A stretch of 64,000 nt of DNA from Actinomadura sp. CNU-125 (GCF_001942465.1 NZ_MKJY01000603.1:25737-89736); one strand, 5' to 3'; counted from the first letter of the stretch, positions 8,674-15,832 are shown. Notes: generated by a model from the letters alone, not told the origin. Program-made: numbers and translations.

Positions 8674-9054
8674 GTGGGAGATCCGGCGTCGATCGTCGTG
8701 CCGGCGGACGTGGGAGCCGTGAAGGCCGCTCGCGACTGGGTGGGGGAGACGCTCGAAGCGTGGGGGCGGGAGGCGTACGTCGCGAAGGTCGTGGTGTCGG
8801 AACTCGTCACCAACGTCGTGCGGCACACCCTCAGCGAGACCGCGACCGTCCGGGTTCTGCTCGCCGACAGGGGAACCGTCGTGGAAGTGCTCGACGGGTG
8901 CGACGTGCTGCCGGTGGTGCGGGACGTCGACGTCCTCAGCGAGGACGGACGGGGCCTGGCGATGCTCGGAGCGCTCGTCAAGGACTGGGGCGCGCAGCCG
9001 GTCGCGGGCGGCGGCAAGGCGGTCTGGGCGCTGCTGCCCGAGGGAGACGCGTGA
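8674..9054 (+). CDS. ATP-binding protein, RsbW-like anti-sigma kinase fold
   Basis: A 126-residue GHKL ATPase domain. The N-box is ELVTNVVRHT and the G-box is DGRGLAMLGAL, with a Gly-rich stretch AGGGKAVW near the end. These single-domain ATPases are usually serine/threonine kinases or anti-sigma-like proteins. The GTG at 8674 is chosen because GGAGG lies 8 nt upstream; the frame is open earlier. It is divergent from the DUF5753 regulator and coupled by a GTGA overlap to a 53-residue protein. Confidence 0.88.
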   Translation: MGDPASIVVPADVGAVKAARDWVGETLEAWGREAYVAKVVVSELVTNVVRHTLSETATVRVLLADRGTVVEVLDGCDVLPVVRDVDVLSEDGRGLAMLGALVKDWGAQPVAGGGKAVWALLPEGDA

Positions 9055-9212
9055 GCGACGACATCGTCCCCGTCCTGCACCGCGCGGTACCCGGCTGGGA
9101 CTTCTCCGTGCGGGACGGGGAGTGGCGTGCAAGCGGACGAGCCGTCATCGCCGCCTCGTCCCTCGAACTCCTCCTCGCGTGGATCACGATGATCGAGGAG
9201 TCGGAGGGCTGA
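9051..9212 (+). CDS. Small protein coupled to the ATP-binding protein
   Basis: A 53-residue protein starting at the GTG of the GTGA overlap with the ATPase stop. It is mildly acidic, has a Trp-rich middle (WDFSVRDGEWRASG) and a hydrophobic C-terminal helix (LELLLAWITMIEESEG). No known family is recognised. Strict coupling suggests a stoichiometric partner of the ATPase. Its 3' end overlaps the convergent TetR gene by 29 bp. Confidence 0.7.
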   Translation: MSDDIVPVLHRAVPGWDFSVRDGEWRASGRAVIAASSLELLLAWITMIEESEG

Positions 9213-9759
9213 GTCCCGCCACGGCCAGGCGGAACAGCCGGTCCGCTCGGGCGGCGGGGTCGGGATGGCGCTCGGTGGCCAGGACGATGCCGACGATCAG
9301 CGTGATCAGGTCCGCGACGGTGACGTCCGCCGCCATCGCGCCGTCCCGGGCGGCGTGGTGCAGCAGCGGGGCGGCCGCCTCCTGCAGTGCCGCCGAGCAA
9401 CCGTTCTCGTACGGATCGGTCTCCACGTCGTCGTAGGCCAGCGCGGCGGCCAGGCCCCGGGCAGAAACGCAGTACGCGACGACGTCGTCCAGCCATTCGA
9501 GGAGCGCGGCGCGGCTGTCGTCCCGGCCGGTCAGGTCGCGGGCGCGGACGCACAGGGCTTCGATCCGCTCCCGGGAGACCGCTTCGAGCAGCGCGCGGCG
9601 GGACGGGAAGTGGCGGCGGACGGTCGCGGAGCCGACACCGGCGGTGCGGGCGATCTGCTCCAGGGAGGCCGCGGCGCCGTGGGCGGCGACCTCCTCCTCC
9701 GCCACGGCGAGGATCCGCGCGTAGTTGCGGCGGGCGTCGGCGCGCCGGCGTTCGGGCAT
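9184..9759 (-). CDS. TetR-family transcriptional regulator
   Basis: A 191-residue TetR repressor with an N-terminal helix-turn-helix (residues about 12-58, LEQIARTAGVGSATVRRHFPSRRALLEAV) and a helical ligand domain of normal length. The ATG at 9759 has GGAGGGAGA upstream. It is divergent from the NmrA-type gene, and the intergenic region holds two identical palindromic sites, so it almost certainly represses that gene and itself. Confidence 0.93.
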   Translation of the reverse strand: MPERRRADARRNYARILAVAEEEVAAHGAAASLEQIARTAGVGSATVRRHFPSRRALLEAVSRERIEALCVRARDLTGRDDSRAALLEWLDDVVAYCVSARGLAAALAYDDVETDPYENGCSAALQEAAAPLLHHAARDGAMAADVTVADLITLIVGIVLATERHPDPAARADRLFRLAVAGLSPPTPRSS

Positions 9760-9775
9760 GGCGTCTCCCTCCGGA

Positions 9776-9805
9776 TTGGCTAAGTGGCGGGCCCCGCCGT
9801 ATCGT
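9776..9805 (+). promoter_or_regulatory. Promoter of the NmrA-type gene
   Basis: TTGGCT at 9776-9781 and TATCGT at 9800-9805 are separated by 18 bp and form a good -35/-10 pair. The spacer holds the first of the two palindromic sites, so a bound repressor would block polymerase directly. Confidence 0.65.
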
Positions 9806-9832
9806 ACCGGAGTGTAAGTGGCGGGCCCCGCC
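9781..9832. promoter_or_regulatory. Twin TetR operator sites
   Basis: TAAGTGGCGGGCCCCGCC occurs twice, identically, at 9781-9798 and 9815-9832, 34 bp apart. Each contains the 13-bp dyad GGCGGGCCCCGCC (6+1+6). The first fills the -35/-10 spacer of the NmrA-type gene and the second lies between promoter and start codon. This is expected for a TetR repressor binding as two dimers. Confidence 0.85.
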
Positions 9833-9858
9833 ATTTTTGGCCTACCTGGAGGAGCAGC

Positions 9859-10782
9859 ATGTCCATGGATTCCGCGCCCGTTCTGGTCACCGGCGCGACC
9901 GGGAGGCAGGGGGGTGCCACCGCGCGTGCCTTGCTGGCGGCGGGCGTGCCCGTCCGGGCGCTCGTCCGGGATCCGGACGGGGGACGGGCCCGGGCCGTCG
10001 AAGCGCTCGGGGCCGAACTCGTCCGGGGCGATCTCCACGACCGTGATTCCGTCGTCCGGGCCGCCGAGGGGGCGCGTGCCGTCTTCTCCGTGCAAATGCC
10101 GGGCGTGAAGGGGGACGGGTTCGACTTCGAGGGGGAGGTTGCCCAGGGCGTCAACCTCATCGAGGGGGCGAAGGCCGCCGGGGTGCCGCAGTTCGTGCAC
10201 ACGTCCGTCACCGGCGCCGGTCAGCACACGCGGACGCCCGGGTGGGCCGAAGGGCGCTGGGCTTCGATGGAGCCGACCCTGAGCGCCAAGAGCGCGATCC
10301 AGGACCGGGTCCGCGCGGCCGGGTTCCCGCACTGGACGCTTCTGAAGCCGGGCTTCTTCATGGAGAACTTCCTGCCGTCCATGGCGTTCCTGTTCCCGCG
10401 CGGTCTCGACGGGGGCCTCGTGAGCGTCCTGAACCCCGAGACCCGGCTGTCCCTTGCCGCGGTGGACGACATCGGCGGTGCGGCCGCCGCGGCCGTCGCC
10501 GAGCCCGAGCGGTTCGACGGGGTCGAGCTGGAGCTGGCGAGCGAGTACCTGTCGATGACGGAGATCGCCGAGGTCCTCTCCCGGGTCCTGGGCAGGCGGC
10601 TGACCGCGCCGGACATGACCGAGGAGGAGGCCTTCGCCGCCGGGATGCCGGCGATGGGCGCCGGGCACGAGTGGCTGAACGCCGCCGGTCAGCCGGGACG
10701 CCCGGAGTATGCGAGGGCACTCGGTGTCCCGCTCACGTCCTTCGAGGAGTGGGCGCGGGAGCACATGCGGGCCGACGCCTGA
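9859..10782 (+). CDS. NmrA-like NAD(P)-binding oxidoreductase/sensor
   Basis: A 307-residue atypical short-chain dehydrogenase. The Rossmann motif GATGRQG is at residues 12-18, followed by ARALLAAGVPVRALVRD. The C-terminal half resembles NmrA/HSCARG, which bind NADP(H) and may sense redox state or act as quinone reductases; the Tyr-x-x-x-Lys catalytic pair of classical SDRs is not obvious. The ATG at 9859 follows GGAGGAG. Under control of the divergent TetR gene, it is probably a stress- or ligand-inducible enzyme. Confidence 0.88.
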   Translation: MSMDSAPVLVTGATGRQGGATARALLAAGVPVRALVRDPDGGRARAVEALGAELVRGDLHDRDSVVRAAEGARAVFSVQMPGVKGDGFDFEGEVAQGVNLIEGAKAAGVPQFVHTSVTGAGQHTRTPGWAEGRWASMEPTLSAKSAIQDRVRAAGFPHWTLLKPGFFMENFLPSMAFLFPRGLDGGLVSVLNPETRLSLAAVDDIGGAAAAAVAEPERFDGVELELASEYLSMTEIAEVLSRVLGRRLTAPDMTEEEAFAAGMPAMGAGHEWLNAAGQPGRPEYARALGVPLTSFEEWAREHMRADA

Positions 10783-10789
10783 GCGACGG

Positions 10790-10822
10790 CGCTCCCCGTC
10801 CCGCAAGGCGGGACGGGGAGCG
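10790..10822. terminator. Bidirectional terminator between NmrA-type gene and chitinase
   Basis: A perfect 15-bp stem (CGCTCCCCGTCCCGC and its complement) closed by an AAG triloop, located between convergent stops. It is one of the strongest hairpins in the window and can serve both strands. Confidence 0.85.
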
Positions 10823-10828
10823 GGCGGG

Positions 10829-11590
10829 TCAGCAGGTCAGGTTGCCGCCCGTCGGGACGCCGAGGAGCCCGGCGAACCTCGTGTAGGCGTCCACCCGGCT
10901 CTGCACCTGGCCCGGGTTGCCGCCGTCGCATTCGAGGCCGCCGTTGATGCTGCGGATGGTCTCGCCGAATCCGTGGCCGCCGACCATCGCGTCGTGCCCG
11001 GTCATGGTGCCCGGGCCGTGCTGCGTCATCCAGTACCAGAGCGCGGTCTTCCAGGCGACCGCCGCGTTCTGCTCGACCAGCCACGGGTTATGCAGCAGGT
11101 CGATGCCGAGGGTGTCGCCCGCCGCCTTGTAGTTGAAGTTCCAGCTCAGCTGGATCGGACCGCGGCCGTAGTACGCGGCCTGCCCGGCCGGGCAACCGTA
11201 AGGCTGGCTCGCGTCGCAGTAATGCGGGTAGTTCCCGGTGTTCTGCTCGACGATGTGCACCAGCCCGCCGGTCTCATGACCGACGTTCGCGAGGAATGCG
11301 GCGGCCTCCTGCTTCCGGACGGTGTCGCTGCCGGTGCCCGCGAACGCGGGGAACGCCGACATGGCCGAGGTCAGGCCGTTGTAGGTGTAGAAGGAGTTGC
11401 GGTTCGGGAACATCTGCTCGAATTGCGCTTCGCTCACGACGAAGGCGCTCGCCTTACTGCAGGCGGACGCATTCCACGGTGCCGCGCATTCGGCGGCGGC
11501 CGGGGCCATGGGCAGGACGACCGGTGCGACACCGGCCGTGAGCAGTGCGGCTCCGAGCAGTGTGCCGGTACGCCGCGCGCCTTTCCGCAT
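10829..11590 (-). CDS. Secreted chitinase, glycoside hydrolase family 19
   Basis: A 253-residue GH19 chitinase. Residues 1 to about 33 form a signal peptide (basic start, hydrophobic core, APAAA). The catalytic pair is Glu106 in VGHETGG and Glu115 in HIVEQ, and the conserved YYGRGPIQLSWNFNY follows. No chitin-binding domain is attached, so it depends on free or partner-exposed chitin. The ATG at 11590 overlaps the stop of the LPMO gene (TGATG) and has no good ribosome-binding site of its own, so translation is coupled to the LPMO. Together they form a chitin-degrading pair. Confidence 0.95.
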   Translation of the reverse strand: MRKGARRTGTLLGAALLTAGVAPVVLPMAPAAAECAAPWNASACSKASAFVVSEAQFEQMFPNRNSFYTYNGLTSAMSAFPAFAGTGSDTVRKQEAAAFLANVGHETGGLVHIVEQNTGNYPHYCDASQPYGCPAGQAAYYGRGPIQLSWNFNYKAAGDTLGIDLLHNPWLVEQNAAVAWKTALWYWMTQHGPGTMTGHDAMVGGHGFGETIRSINGGLECDGGNPGQVQSRVDAYTRFAGLLGVPTGGNLTC

Positions 11591-12108
11591 CACCGCACGT
11601 CCACGTCGATGCATGCGTAGAAGGCGTTGGCGGTGTCGGCGATGTTCCACACCGCGAGCACCTTCTGCCGTCCGCTCACGCCGCCGAGGTCGACCGTGTG
11701 GGTCACGGTGGCGGGCGGCTGCTCGCCGCCGCCGTCGATCACCGCGACGCGCCTGCCGCCGACGTAGTACTCGTAGTTCTGGGTGCGGTGCTTGACGGTG
11801 AACGTCCAGGTGAAGGCCGTCGTGCGGCCGACGGCGGCGGCCTGCCAGGGCTTGCCGTCGTCGTCGAGTTCGGCGAACCGGGCGTTTCCGCCGCTGCAGC
11901 TCCGCAGCCCCTTCGGTCCTTCGACGCTCTGCGGCTCCCACTTGATTGGGCCGCAGTCGACGGTTCCCGCCGCGCACTGCGCCTGGCGGCTCATCGGGGC
12001 GGAGACGTAACCGTGGGCGAATGCCGAGGCGGCCGGAATGATCGCGACGAGCGGCGCGATCGCGATGCCGGACGCGATGGTCGTGAACCTGCGTGTCGCT
12101 TTCTTCAT
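11590..12108 (-). CDS. Lytic polysaccharide monooxygenase, family AA10
   Basis: A 172-residue secreted copper enzyme. The signal peptide ends AFA at residue 31, exposing His32 (HGYVSAPMSR) as the N-terminal copper ligand. The second histidine-brace residue is His107 in TFTVKHRT, and NAFYACIDV near the end holds the usual axial Phe. The length is that of a single-domain chitin-active AA10. It oxidatively cleaves crystalline chitin, opening it for the coupled GH19 chitinase. The ATG at 12108 follows AAGGA. Chitin rather than cellulose as substrate is inferred from the partner. Confidence 0.94.
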   Translation of the reverse strand: MKKATRRFTTIASGIAIAPLVAIIPAASAFAHGYVSAPMSRQAQCAAGTVDCGPIKWEPQSVEGPKGLRSCSGGNARFAELDDDGKPWQAAAVGRTTAFTWTFTVKHRTQNYEYYVGGRRVAVIDGGGEQPPATVTHTVDLGGVSGRQKVLAVWNIADTANAFYACIDVDVR

Positions 12109-12528
12109 GCGGGGGGTCCTTGCGTTGCGGGGATGGATTTCGTCGTGCCGCGGGAGTTGGGAGCCGCCGTGGCGATGACCTATCCAGTTGATAGGAAACT
12201 TTCCTATCGGTTGCCCGGGACGCTAATCCCGCTGTCCCGAAGGGTCAAGACCCCGTCGCGATCGGCGCCGGACGCACGGCTCGACCAGTGCAGGTCGAAT
12301 GCCGAACCGGTGAAGTGGCGTCCGCGAATATGTGAATTGCTGATAATCGGTCGAATGATCGATTGGCGATATGTGCCTGATTTCGCCGCGCCGCTTGCCG
12401 GTGCCGTCCGGCCGAGCGGGGCGCGGCGGGACGACCGGTCGGCGCGCTTCATCCCGGCTGCCTGCGGAGACCGAGGCTCGGGTGCTCTTGCACTCTGTCG
12501 GAACCGTGCGTATCTGGAGCCTTCGCCC
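12109..12528. other. Regulatory gap upstream of the LPMO-chitinase operon
   Basis: About 420 bp with markedly lower GC than the neighbours, especially 12290-12380. It holds the palindromic operator at 12179-12208 but no open frame with coding character. The ORF 12204-12452 on the minus strand has poor third-position GC and was not accepted. Confidence 0.6.
12179..12208. promoter_or_regulatory. Palindromic operator of the chitin operon
   Basis: GATAGGAAACTTTCCTATC at 12190-12208 is a perfect 9+1+9 dyad. A further CCTATC at 12179-12184 pairs with its left arm across a 5-nt gap, so three half-sites overlap. It lies about 70-100 bp upstream of the LPMO start. I recall similar AGGAAA/TTTCCT dyads upstream of actinobacterial carbohydrate-active genes, but the regulator here is unidentified. 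It does not match the usual DasR box. Confidence 0.75.
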
Positions 12529-12609
12529 TCAGGTCGCCCGCACCGATTCGGCGGGCAGTACGGGATGTCGTTCGGCCGGTCTCGCGGCGAGTTCCGGCCA
12601 TTCGGTCAT
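12529..12609 (-). CDS. Putative micro-ORF C
   Basis: A 26-residue frame starting at the ATG of an ATGA overlap with micro-ORF B. It is Pro/Glu/Arg-rich with no recognisable motif. The overlap is its only support, and it could be chance. Confidence 0.25.
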   Translation of the reverse strand: MTEWPELAARPAERHPVLPAESVRAT

Positions 12610-12764
12610 AGCAGTCCCTGATCGTCCAGCTCTTCGATCCTGTCTTCGAGCGCGACATTCTCGTTGGTCCGCCGCATCACGTGAATCGCCCCCCGAAGTC
12701 GCGGACGACCGTTGTCGTCGCCGGAGATGCCGCCACTACCGGAACCGAATCCGGTAGTGCTCAC
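12606..12764 (-). CDS. Putative small protein, micro-ORF B
   Basis: A 52-residue frame starting at the GTG of a GTGA overlap with micro-ORF A. The first 20 residues are Gly/Ser-rich (GFGSGSGGISG); the rest is a charged helix-like stretch (TNENVALEDRIEELDDQ). Third-position GC is moderate. The composition looks protein-like, and the double overlap (GTGA before, ATGA after) supports translation. Function unknown; a peptide-natural-product precursor is only one possibility. Confidence 0.45.
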   Translation of the reverse strand: MSTTGFGSGSGGISGDDNGRPRLRGAIHVMRRTNENVALEDRIEELDDQGLL

Positions 12765-12952
12765 GCCGACCATTCGATCTCGTCGGCGGCCAGGTCGAGG
12801 TGCGCGGAGCCGCCGCCTCCCAGGTTGGGGTCGCCGAACTCCTCGTCGAAGCCGATGAAGAACGGGCCGAAGTCGCCGCCGTTCAGCGACCCTGCTGCGG
12901 GGCCACTGCTCGGGGCGCAGGCCGGGTGGACGGCCGACCGCGTGCCCGTCAC
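12761..12952 (-). CDS. Putative small acidic protein, micro-ORF A
   Basis: A 63-residue frame. Its second half is strongly coding-like: nearly every codon from about 12880 to 12764 ends in G or C, and it encodes an aromatic, Gly- and Asp-rich sequence (FGPFFIGFDEEFGDPNL) ending in EIEWSA. The GTG start overlaps the stop of a 10-codon frame at 12949-12981 (MDLPLRRRGP) that has a strong AAGGAG site 5 nt before its ATG. Either that is a leader peptide coupled to this gene, or a frameshift separates the true start at 12981 from the body. It lies just downstream of the luciferase-like gene on the same strand. Confidence 0.5.
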   Translation of the reverse strand: MTGTRSAVHPACAPSSGPAAGSLNGGDFGPFFIGFDEEFGDPNLGGGGSAHLDLAADEIEWSA

Positions 12953-13034
12953 GGCCCGCGTCGTCGAAGGGGAAGGTCCATCGGCGCTCCTTGCTCGAAA
13001 GTGGAGGAAGCGTGGCGGGGCGCCGTGACAGGGC

Positions 13035-13862
13035 TCAGACGGACGCGCGGAACGCGGCGAGCAGGCGCTGGTCCTCCTCGGGAGTGCGGGCCCGGTCGGG
13101 CGTGCCCGGGTAGGTGTCGAGCAGCAGGTGGGTCGCCCCCAGTTCGGCGAACCCCTCGGCCTGCCGCAGGGCTTCGTCCACGTCGTCCAGCCGGATGCGG
13201 GGGGCCAGTGCGGGGACGGGACGTCCGGCCTCGTCGGCCGCCCGGCGCAGTGCGGGCAACCCCTCCGCGCGGAGCCGGTCGGGAGTGACGTTGATCGGGT
13301 GCCAGGCGTCGCCGAACCGGGCGGTGCGGCGCAGCGCGCCGGGCGACGTCCCGCCGACCCAGACGGGCGGGTGCGGTTTCTGCAGCGGGTGCGGGCGCGG
13401 GTCGATCGTCTCGCCGCCGTAGGAGATCGAGTCCCGCGTCCAGGACCGCAGGATCACGTCGAGCTGCTCGTCGGCCAGGGCTCCGCGCCGCTCGAAGGGG
13501 ACGTCCAGCGCCGCGTACTCCCGCTTCGACCAGCCGACGCCCACGCCGAAGATCAGCCGCCCGCCGCTGAGCCGGTCCAGGTTCGCGGTGACCCGGGCGA
13601 GCTGCAGCGGGTGCCGGTACGGCAGGACGGCGACGGTCGTGCCGAGCGCGAGCCGCTCGGTCGTCCCGGCCAGCCAGGCGAGGGTGGTGAACGGATCGTA
13701 GAACGGTGCCGGGTACTGCTCCGCGACGTCGGGCGTGACCGCGACATGGTCGGAGATCATCGCGAAGTCGAACCCGGAGTCCTCGGCGAACCTGGCCCAG
13801 CCCGCGAGAGACTCCGGGGTCGCGTGGGCACCGAAGTTGAGAATGTTGACGCCGAACTTCAT
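13035..13862 (-). CDS. Luciferase-like monooxygenase, F420-dependent class
   Basis: A 275-residue TIM-barrel flavin/F420 oxidoreductase (MKFGVNILNFGAHATPESL at the start; FDFAMISDHVAVTPDV; GVGVGWSKREYAALDVPF). The last motif is typical of the LLM group that uses coenzyme F420. The substrate is unknown. There is no ribosome-binding site before the ATG at 13862, but TATCTT lies 4 nt upstream and could be the -10 of a leaderless transcript. The micro-ORF chain follows it on the same strand. Confidence 0.9.
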   Translation of the reverse strand: MKFGVNILNFGAHATPESLAGWARFAEDSGFDFAMISDHVAVTPDVAEQYPAPFYDPFTTLAWLAGTTERLALGTTVAVLPYRHPLQLARVTANLDRLSGGRLIFGVGVGWSKREYAALDVPFERRGALADEQLDVILRSWTRDSISYGGETIDPRPHPLQKPHPPVWVGGTSPGALRRTARFGDAWHPINVTPDRLRAEGLPALRRAADEAGRPVPALAPRIRLDDVDEALRQAEGFAELGATHLLLDTYPGTPDRARTPEEDQRLLAAFRASV

Positions 13863-13995
13863 GATCAAGATAAACGTCCGAGGCAGGCGCGGTGTTCCGG
13901 ACGGCTTCGGCGGTGCTACCGGCTTTCGTCGGCAGCGCTCCGCCCTTCATGGCGGGGGTGAAGCCGACCCTCCCGCCGGAGCGGGACAAAGACAG

Positions 13996-14054
13996 CCGGA
14001 TCGCCCCCGAGGCGATCCGGTGCCGCTGGACGGAAACCCCCGGGCGCCCGGGGG
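13996..14054 (-). terminator. Tandem terminator hairpins of the DUF2089 operon
   Basis: Read on the minus strand, an 18-bp perfect palindrome CCCCCGGGCGCCCGGGGG (14037-14054) is followed by TTTCC. Beyond it a 10-bp stem with a 5-nt loop (13996-14020) is followed by CTGTCTTTG. Both lie downstream of the SHOCT-like gene. Confidence 0.75.
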
Positions 14055-14118
14055 AGGCGGAGACCTTAAACGCCTGATGGAGGGCAGGTAAGACCCCGGC
14101 TCATCCCGGGGCAGCGCG

Positions 14119-14550
14119 TCAATCGCAGAAGACCTGCACCTTCGCGTCTGTGTCGTCGACGTCGACGGTGAGGTCGTCCAGGTGCTCGATGAGGTCCTCG
14201 ATGTGCTGCGGCTTGAGTTCGGTGAGGTCGATCGGCACACCCGACTTCTGCAGCCCGGCGTTGACCTTGGCGAGCGCCTGCGGGGGGATCAGGGCCGTGA
14301 GCCGGACTCCGGCGCGCAGCAGCTGGAGCGGGATCCGGACGTTGACGCGGGTGGGACCGTCGCCGTCGAACGCCTCCGCCGCGTGGACCCTCACCCGCAG
14401 GTACTTGGGACGCGCTTTCGGACGCGGCGCGTCCTCGGGCGGCGTCTCGGGCCGCTCCCGGCCGAGGGCGTCGAGCAGCCGCTCGGCCTCGTCCGCGCTG
14501 ATCTTGCCCTCGGCCAGCATCTCCAGGATCTGGCGGCGCTGTTCGTTCAT
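14119..14550 (-). CDS. SHOCT-like domain protein (YvlB-type)
   Basis: A 143-residue protein. Residues about 4-30 (RRQILEMLAEGKISADEAERLLDALG) form the short helical SHOCT-like module; after a Pro-rich linker comes a beta-rich domain (YLRVRVHAAEAFDG) and an acidic ending with DVDDTDAKVQVFCD. Such proteins accompany DUF2089 regulators and are linked to membrane stress in other bacteria. It is the third gene of a three-gene operon. The ATG at 14550 follows GAAGGAG. Confidence 0.8.
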   Translation of the reverse strand: MNEQRRQILEMLAEGKISADEAERLLDALGRERPETPPEDAPRPKARPKYLRVRVHAAEAFDGDGPTRVNVRIPLQLLRAGVRLTALIPPQALAKVNAGLQKSGVPIDLTELKPQHIEDLIEHLDDLTVDVDDTDAKVQVFCD

Positions 14551-14571
14551 GTCGCTCCTTCTTCCACCGGC

Positions 14572-14832
14572 TCAGCGGACGCTGACCAGCACGGACGTTC
14601 GGCCCTGTTCGATCTCGATCCGGGTGCCGGGCAGCGCGCACAGCAGCCGTCCGGCGCAGCGCAGCGCGCCGACCGGGCTGATCCGGACGACCGCGCACGC
14701 GATCAGGCCCGCGAGCACGGCGACGGCCAGCAGCGGCGACAGCACCACCAGAACCGGCGCGACGGGGACGTACAACCGCCGCGACCGGCCGTCGCGATGG
14801 CGGTGGCGCACCGTCACCAGTCGGGGGATCAC
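14572..14832 (-). CDS. Small membrane protein
   Basis: An 86-residue protein with a basic N-terminus and one strong hydrophobic segment (PVLVVLSPLLAVAVLAGLIAC), then a short C-terminal beta-like tail. The ATG overlaps the stop of the DUF2089 gene (ATGA). It probably anchors or links the two soluble partners at the membrane. No named family is recognised. Confidence 0.75.
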   Translation of the reverse strand: MIPRLVTVRHRHRDGRSRRLYVPVAPVLVVLSPLLAVAVLAGLIACAVVRISPVGALRCAGRLLCALPGTRIEIEQGRTSVLVSVR

Positions 14833-15191
14833 TGGTCTCGTTCCAGTTCGGCGAGCGCCTCCGCGGCGCTGATCTCCCCCCGCCGCAGGCGGTCGACGAC
14901 GTCGGCGCCGGTGGGCGGCGGGTCGGTGTCGACGAACTCCAGGTGCTCGGCGATCCGGTTCAGCCGGGCCTTGACCGTCGGGTAGCTGACCCCGAAGGTC
15001 CGCTCCATCTCCTTGATCGAGCCGTGCGCCCGCACGAACGCGGCGACGAACACCTGGTCGTCCGCGCTGAGCCGGGCCAGTTGCGGCGGCTCGAACCGGC
15101 CCTCGATCGCCACGTCGCCGCTGCTCAGGCGGACCCGCTCCACCACGAACGGTCGTCCCCGCGTCAGCTCCGTCAGTTCCTGCCAGTCCAC
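14829..15191 (-). CDS. DUF2089 family regulator
   Basis: A 120-residue protein. Residues about 38-85 form a helix-turn-helix-like DUF2089 core (LARLSADDQVFVAAFVRAHGSIKEMERTFGVSYPTVKARLNRI). The C-terminus repeats the LRRGEISAAEALAEL motif, which resembles the SHOCT-like helices of its operon partner, suggesting hetero-oligomerisation. The GTG at 15191 begins the operon. The AT-rich segment at 15225-15280 upstream is its likely promoter. Confidence 0.87.
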   Translation of the reverse strand: MDWQELTELTRGRPFVVERVRLSSGDVAIEGRFEPPQLARLSADDQVFVAAFVRAHGSIKEMERTFGVSYPTVKARLNRIAEHLEFVDTDPPPTGADVVDRLRRGEISAAEALAELERDQ

Positions 15192-15224
15192 CCTCGCTGC
15201 TCTTCCTCTCGATGACGCGTCTGA

Positions 15225-15280
15225 TGTTCAGTTGTATCTTAACTATGTTGAAGTTCCAACGTCTGTGACTTAATTTTCTT
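15225..15280 (-). promoter_or_regulatory. Promoter region of the DUF2089 operon
   Basis: An unusually AT-rich patch. On the minus strand, TTGGAA and TACAAC are separated by 17 bp, with TAAGAT as an alternative -10. Dyad-like AACTATGTTGAAGTT overlaps it and could be the operator for the DUF2089 protein itself. Confidence 0.45.
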
Positions 15281-15348
15281 AATCGACTGGAGGGGGGTGG
15301 GGCCCGCCAAGGAGTCGGAGGGCGGTCTGTGATGCGACAATCGCGAGC

Positions 15349-15786
15349 GTGGCACTTGCTCGCATAACGCTTGATTCAGGCCGGGATGTCCTGCTGACCC
15401 AGGTGCGGATCCACTCCACCTACGACGGGCTCCTTGAGGGCTACCCGACCGCCCAGATGAACGAGAGCCTGCTCGGGTCGCTGGGGAAGCGCAGGGAGTT
15501 CCGTTACCGGACGGCACCGCCCGTCCACGTCGTCCGGCCGCCGCGCACGAACCCCGAGCGCGGCCGACGGGGGGCGTTCGGCCCGATGGAGGTGCTCCCC
15601 CCGGTGTACTGCGTCGGCTTCTTCGACTCGGCGCGCATCGACGAGGACCACGACGACGTCCTCTACCGGTCATGGCTCGACGTGGTCTGGTTCCAGGACG
15701 ACATCGCCGGTCCGCCCGTCGAGTTCGTGACGGCCGCGGTGGCGGATCTCCCGTGGGACGGCCTCGCGGAGGACTACGAACTCTGA
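15349..15786 (+). CDS. Conserved hypothetical protein
   Basis: A 145-residue protein from a GTG at 15349 with no ribosome-binding site, so possibly leaderless. The N-terminus is beta-rich (ALARITLDSGRDVLLTQVRIHSTYDGLLEGYP), and a Trp-rich C-terminus follows (SWLDVVWFQDDIAGPP). I recall similar actinobacterial proteins without a known function. It lies just upstream of the DUF4132 gene on the same strand. Confidence 0.7.
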   Translation: MALARITLDSGRDVLLTQVRIHSTYDGLLEGYPTAQMNESLLGSLGKRREFRYRTAPPVHVVRPPRTNPERGRRGAFGPMEVLPPVYCVGFFDSARIDEDHDDVLYRSWLDVVWFQDDIAGPPVEFVTAAVADLPWDGLAEDYEL

Positions 15787-15832
15787 CGCGCGTCCGCCCC
15801 GCGTGTCGGTGGACGGCCCTACGGTGTGCGGC

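Noticed and set aside
12204..12452. An 82-residue minus-strand frame in the chitin operon upstream region
   Set aside because: Poor third-position GC, no ribosome-binding site and it overlaps the operator.
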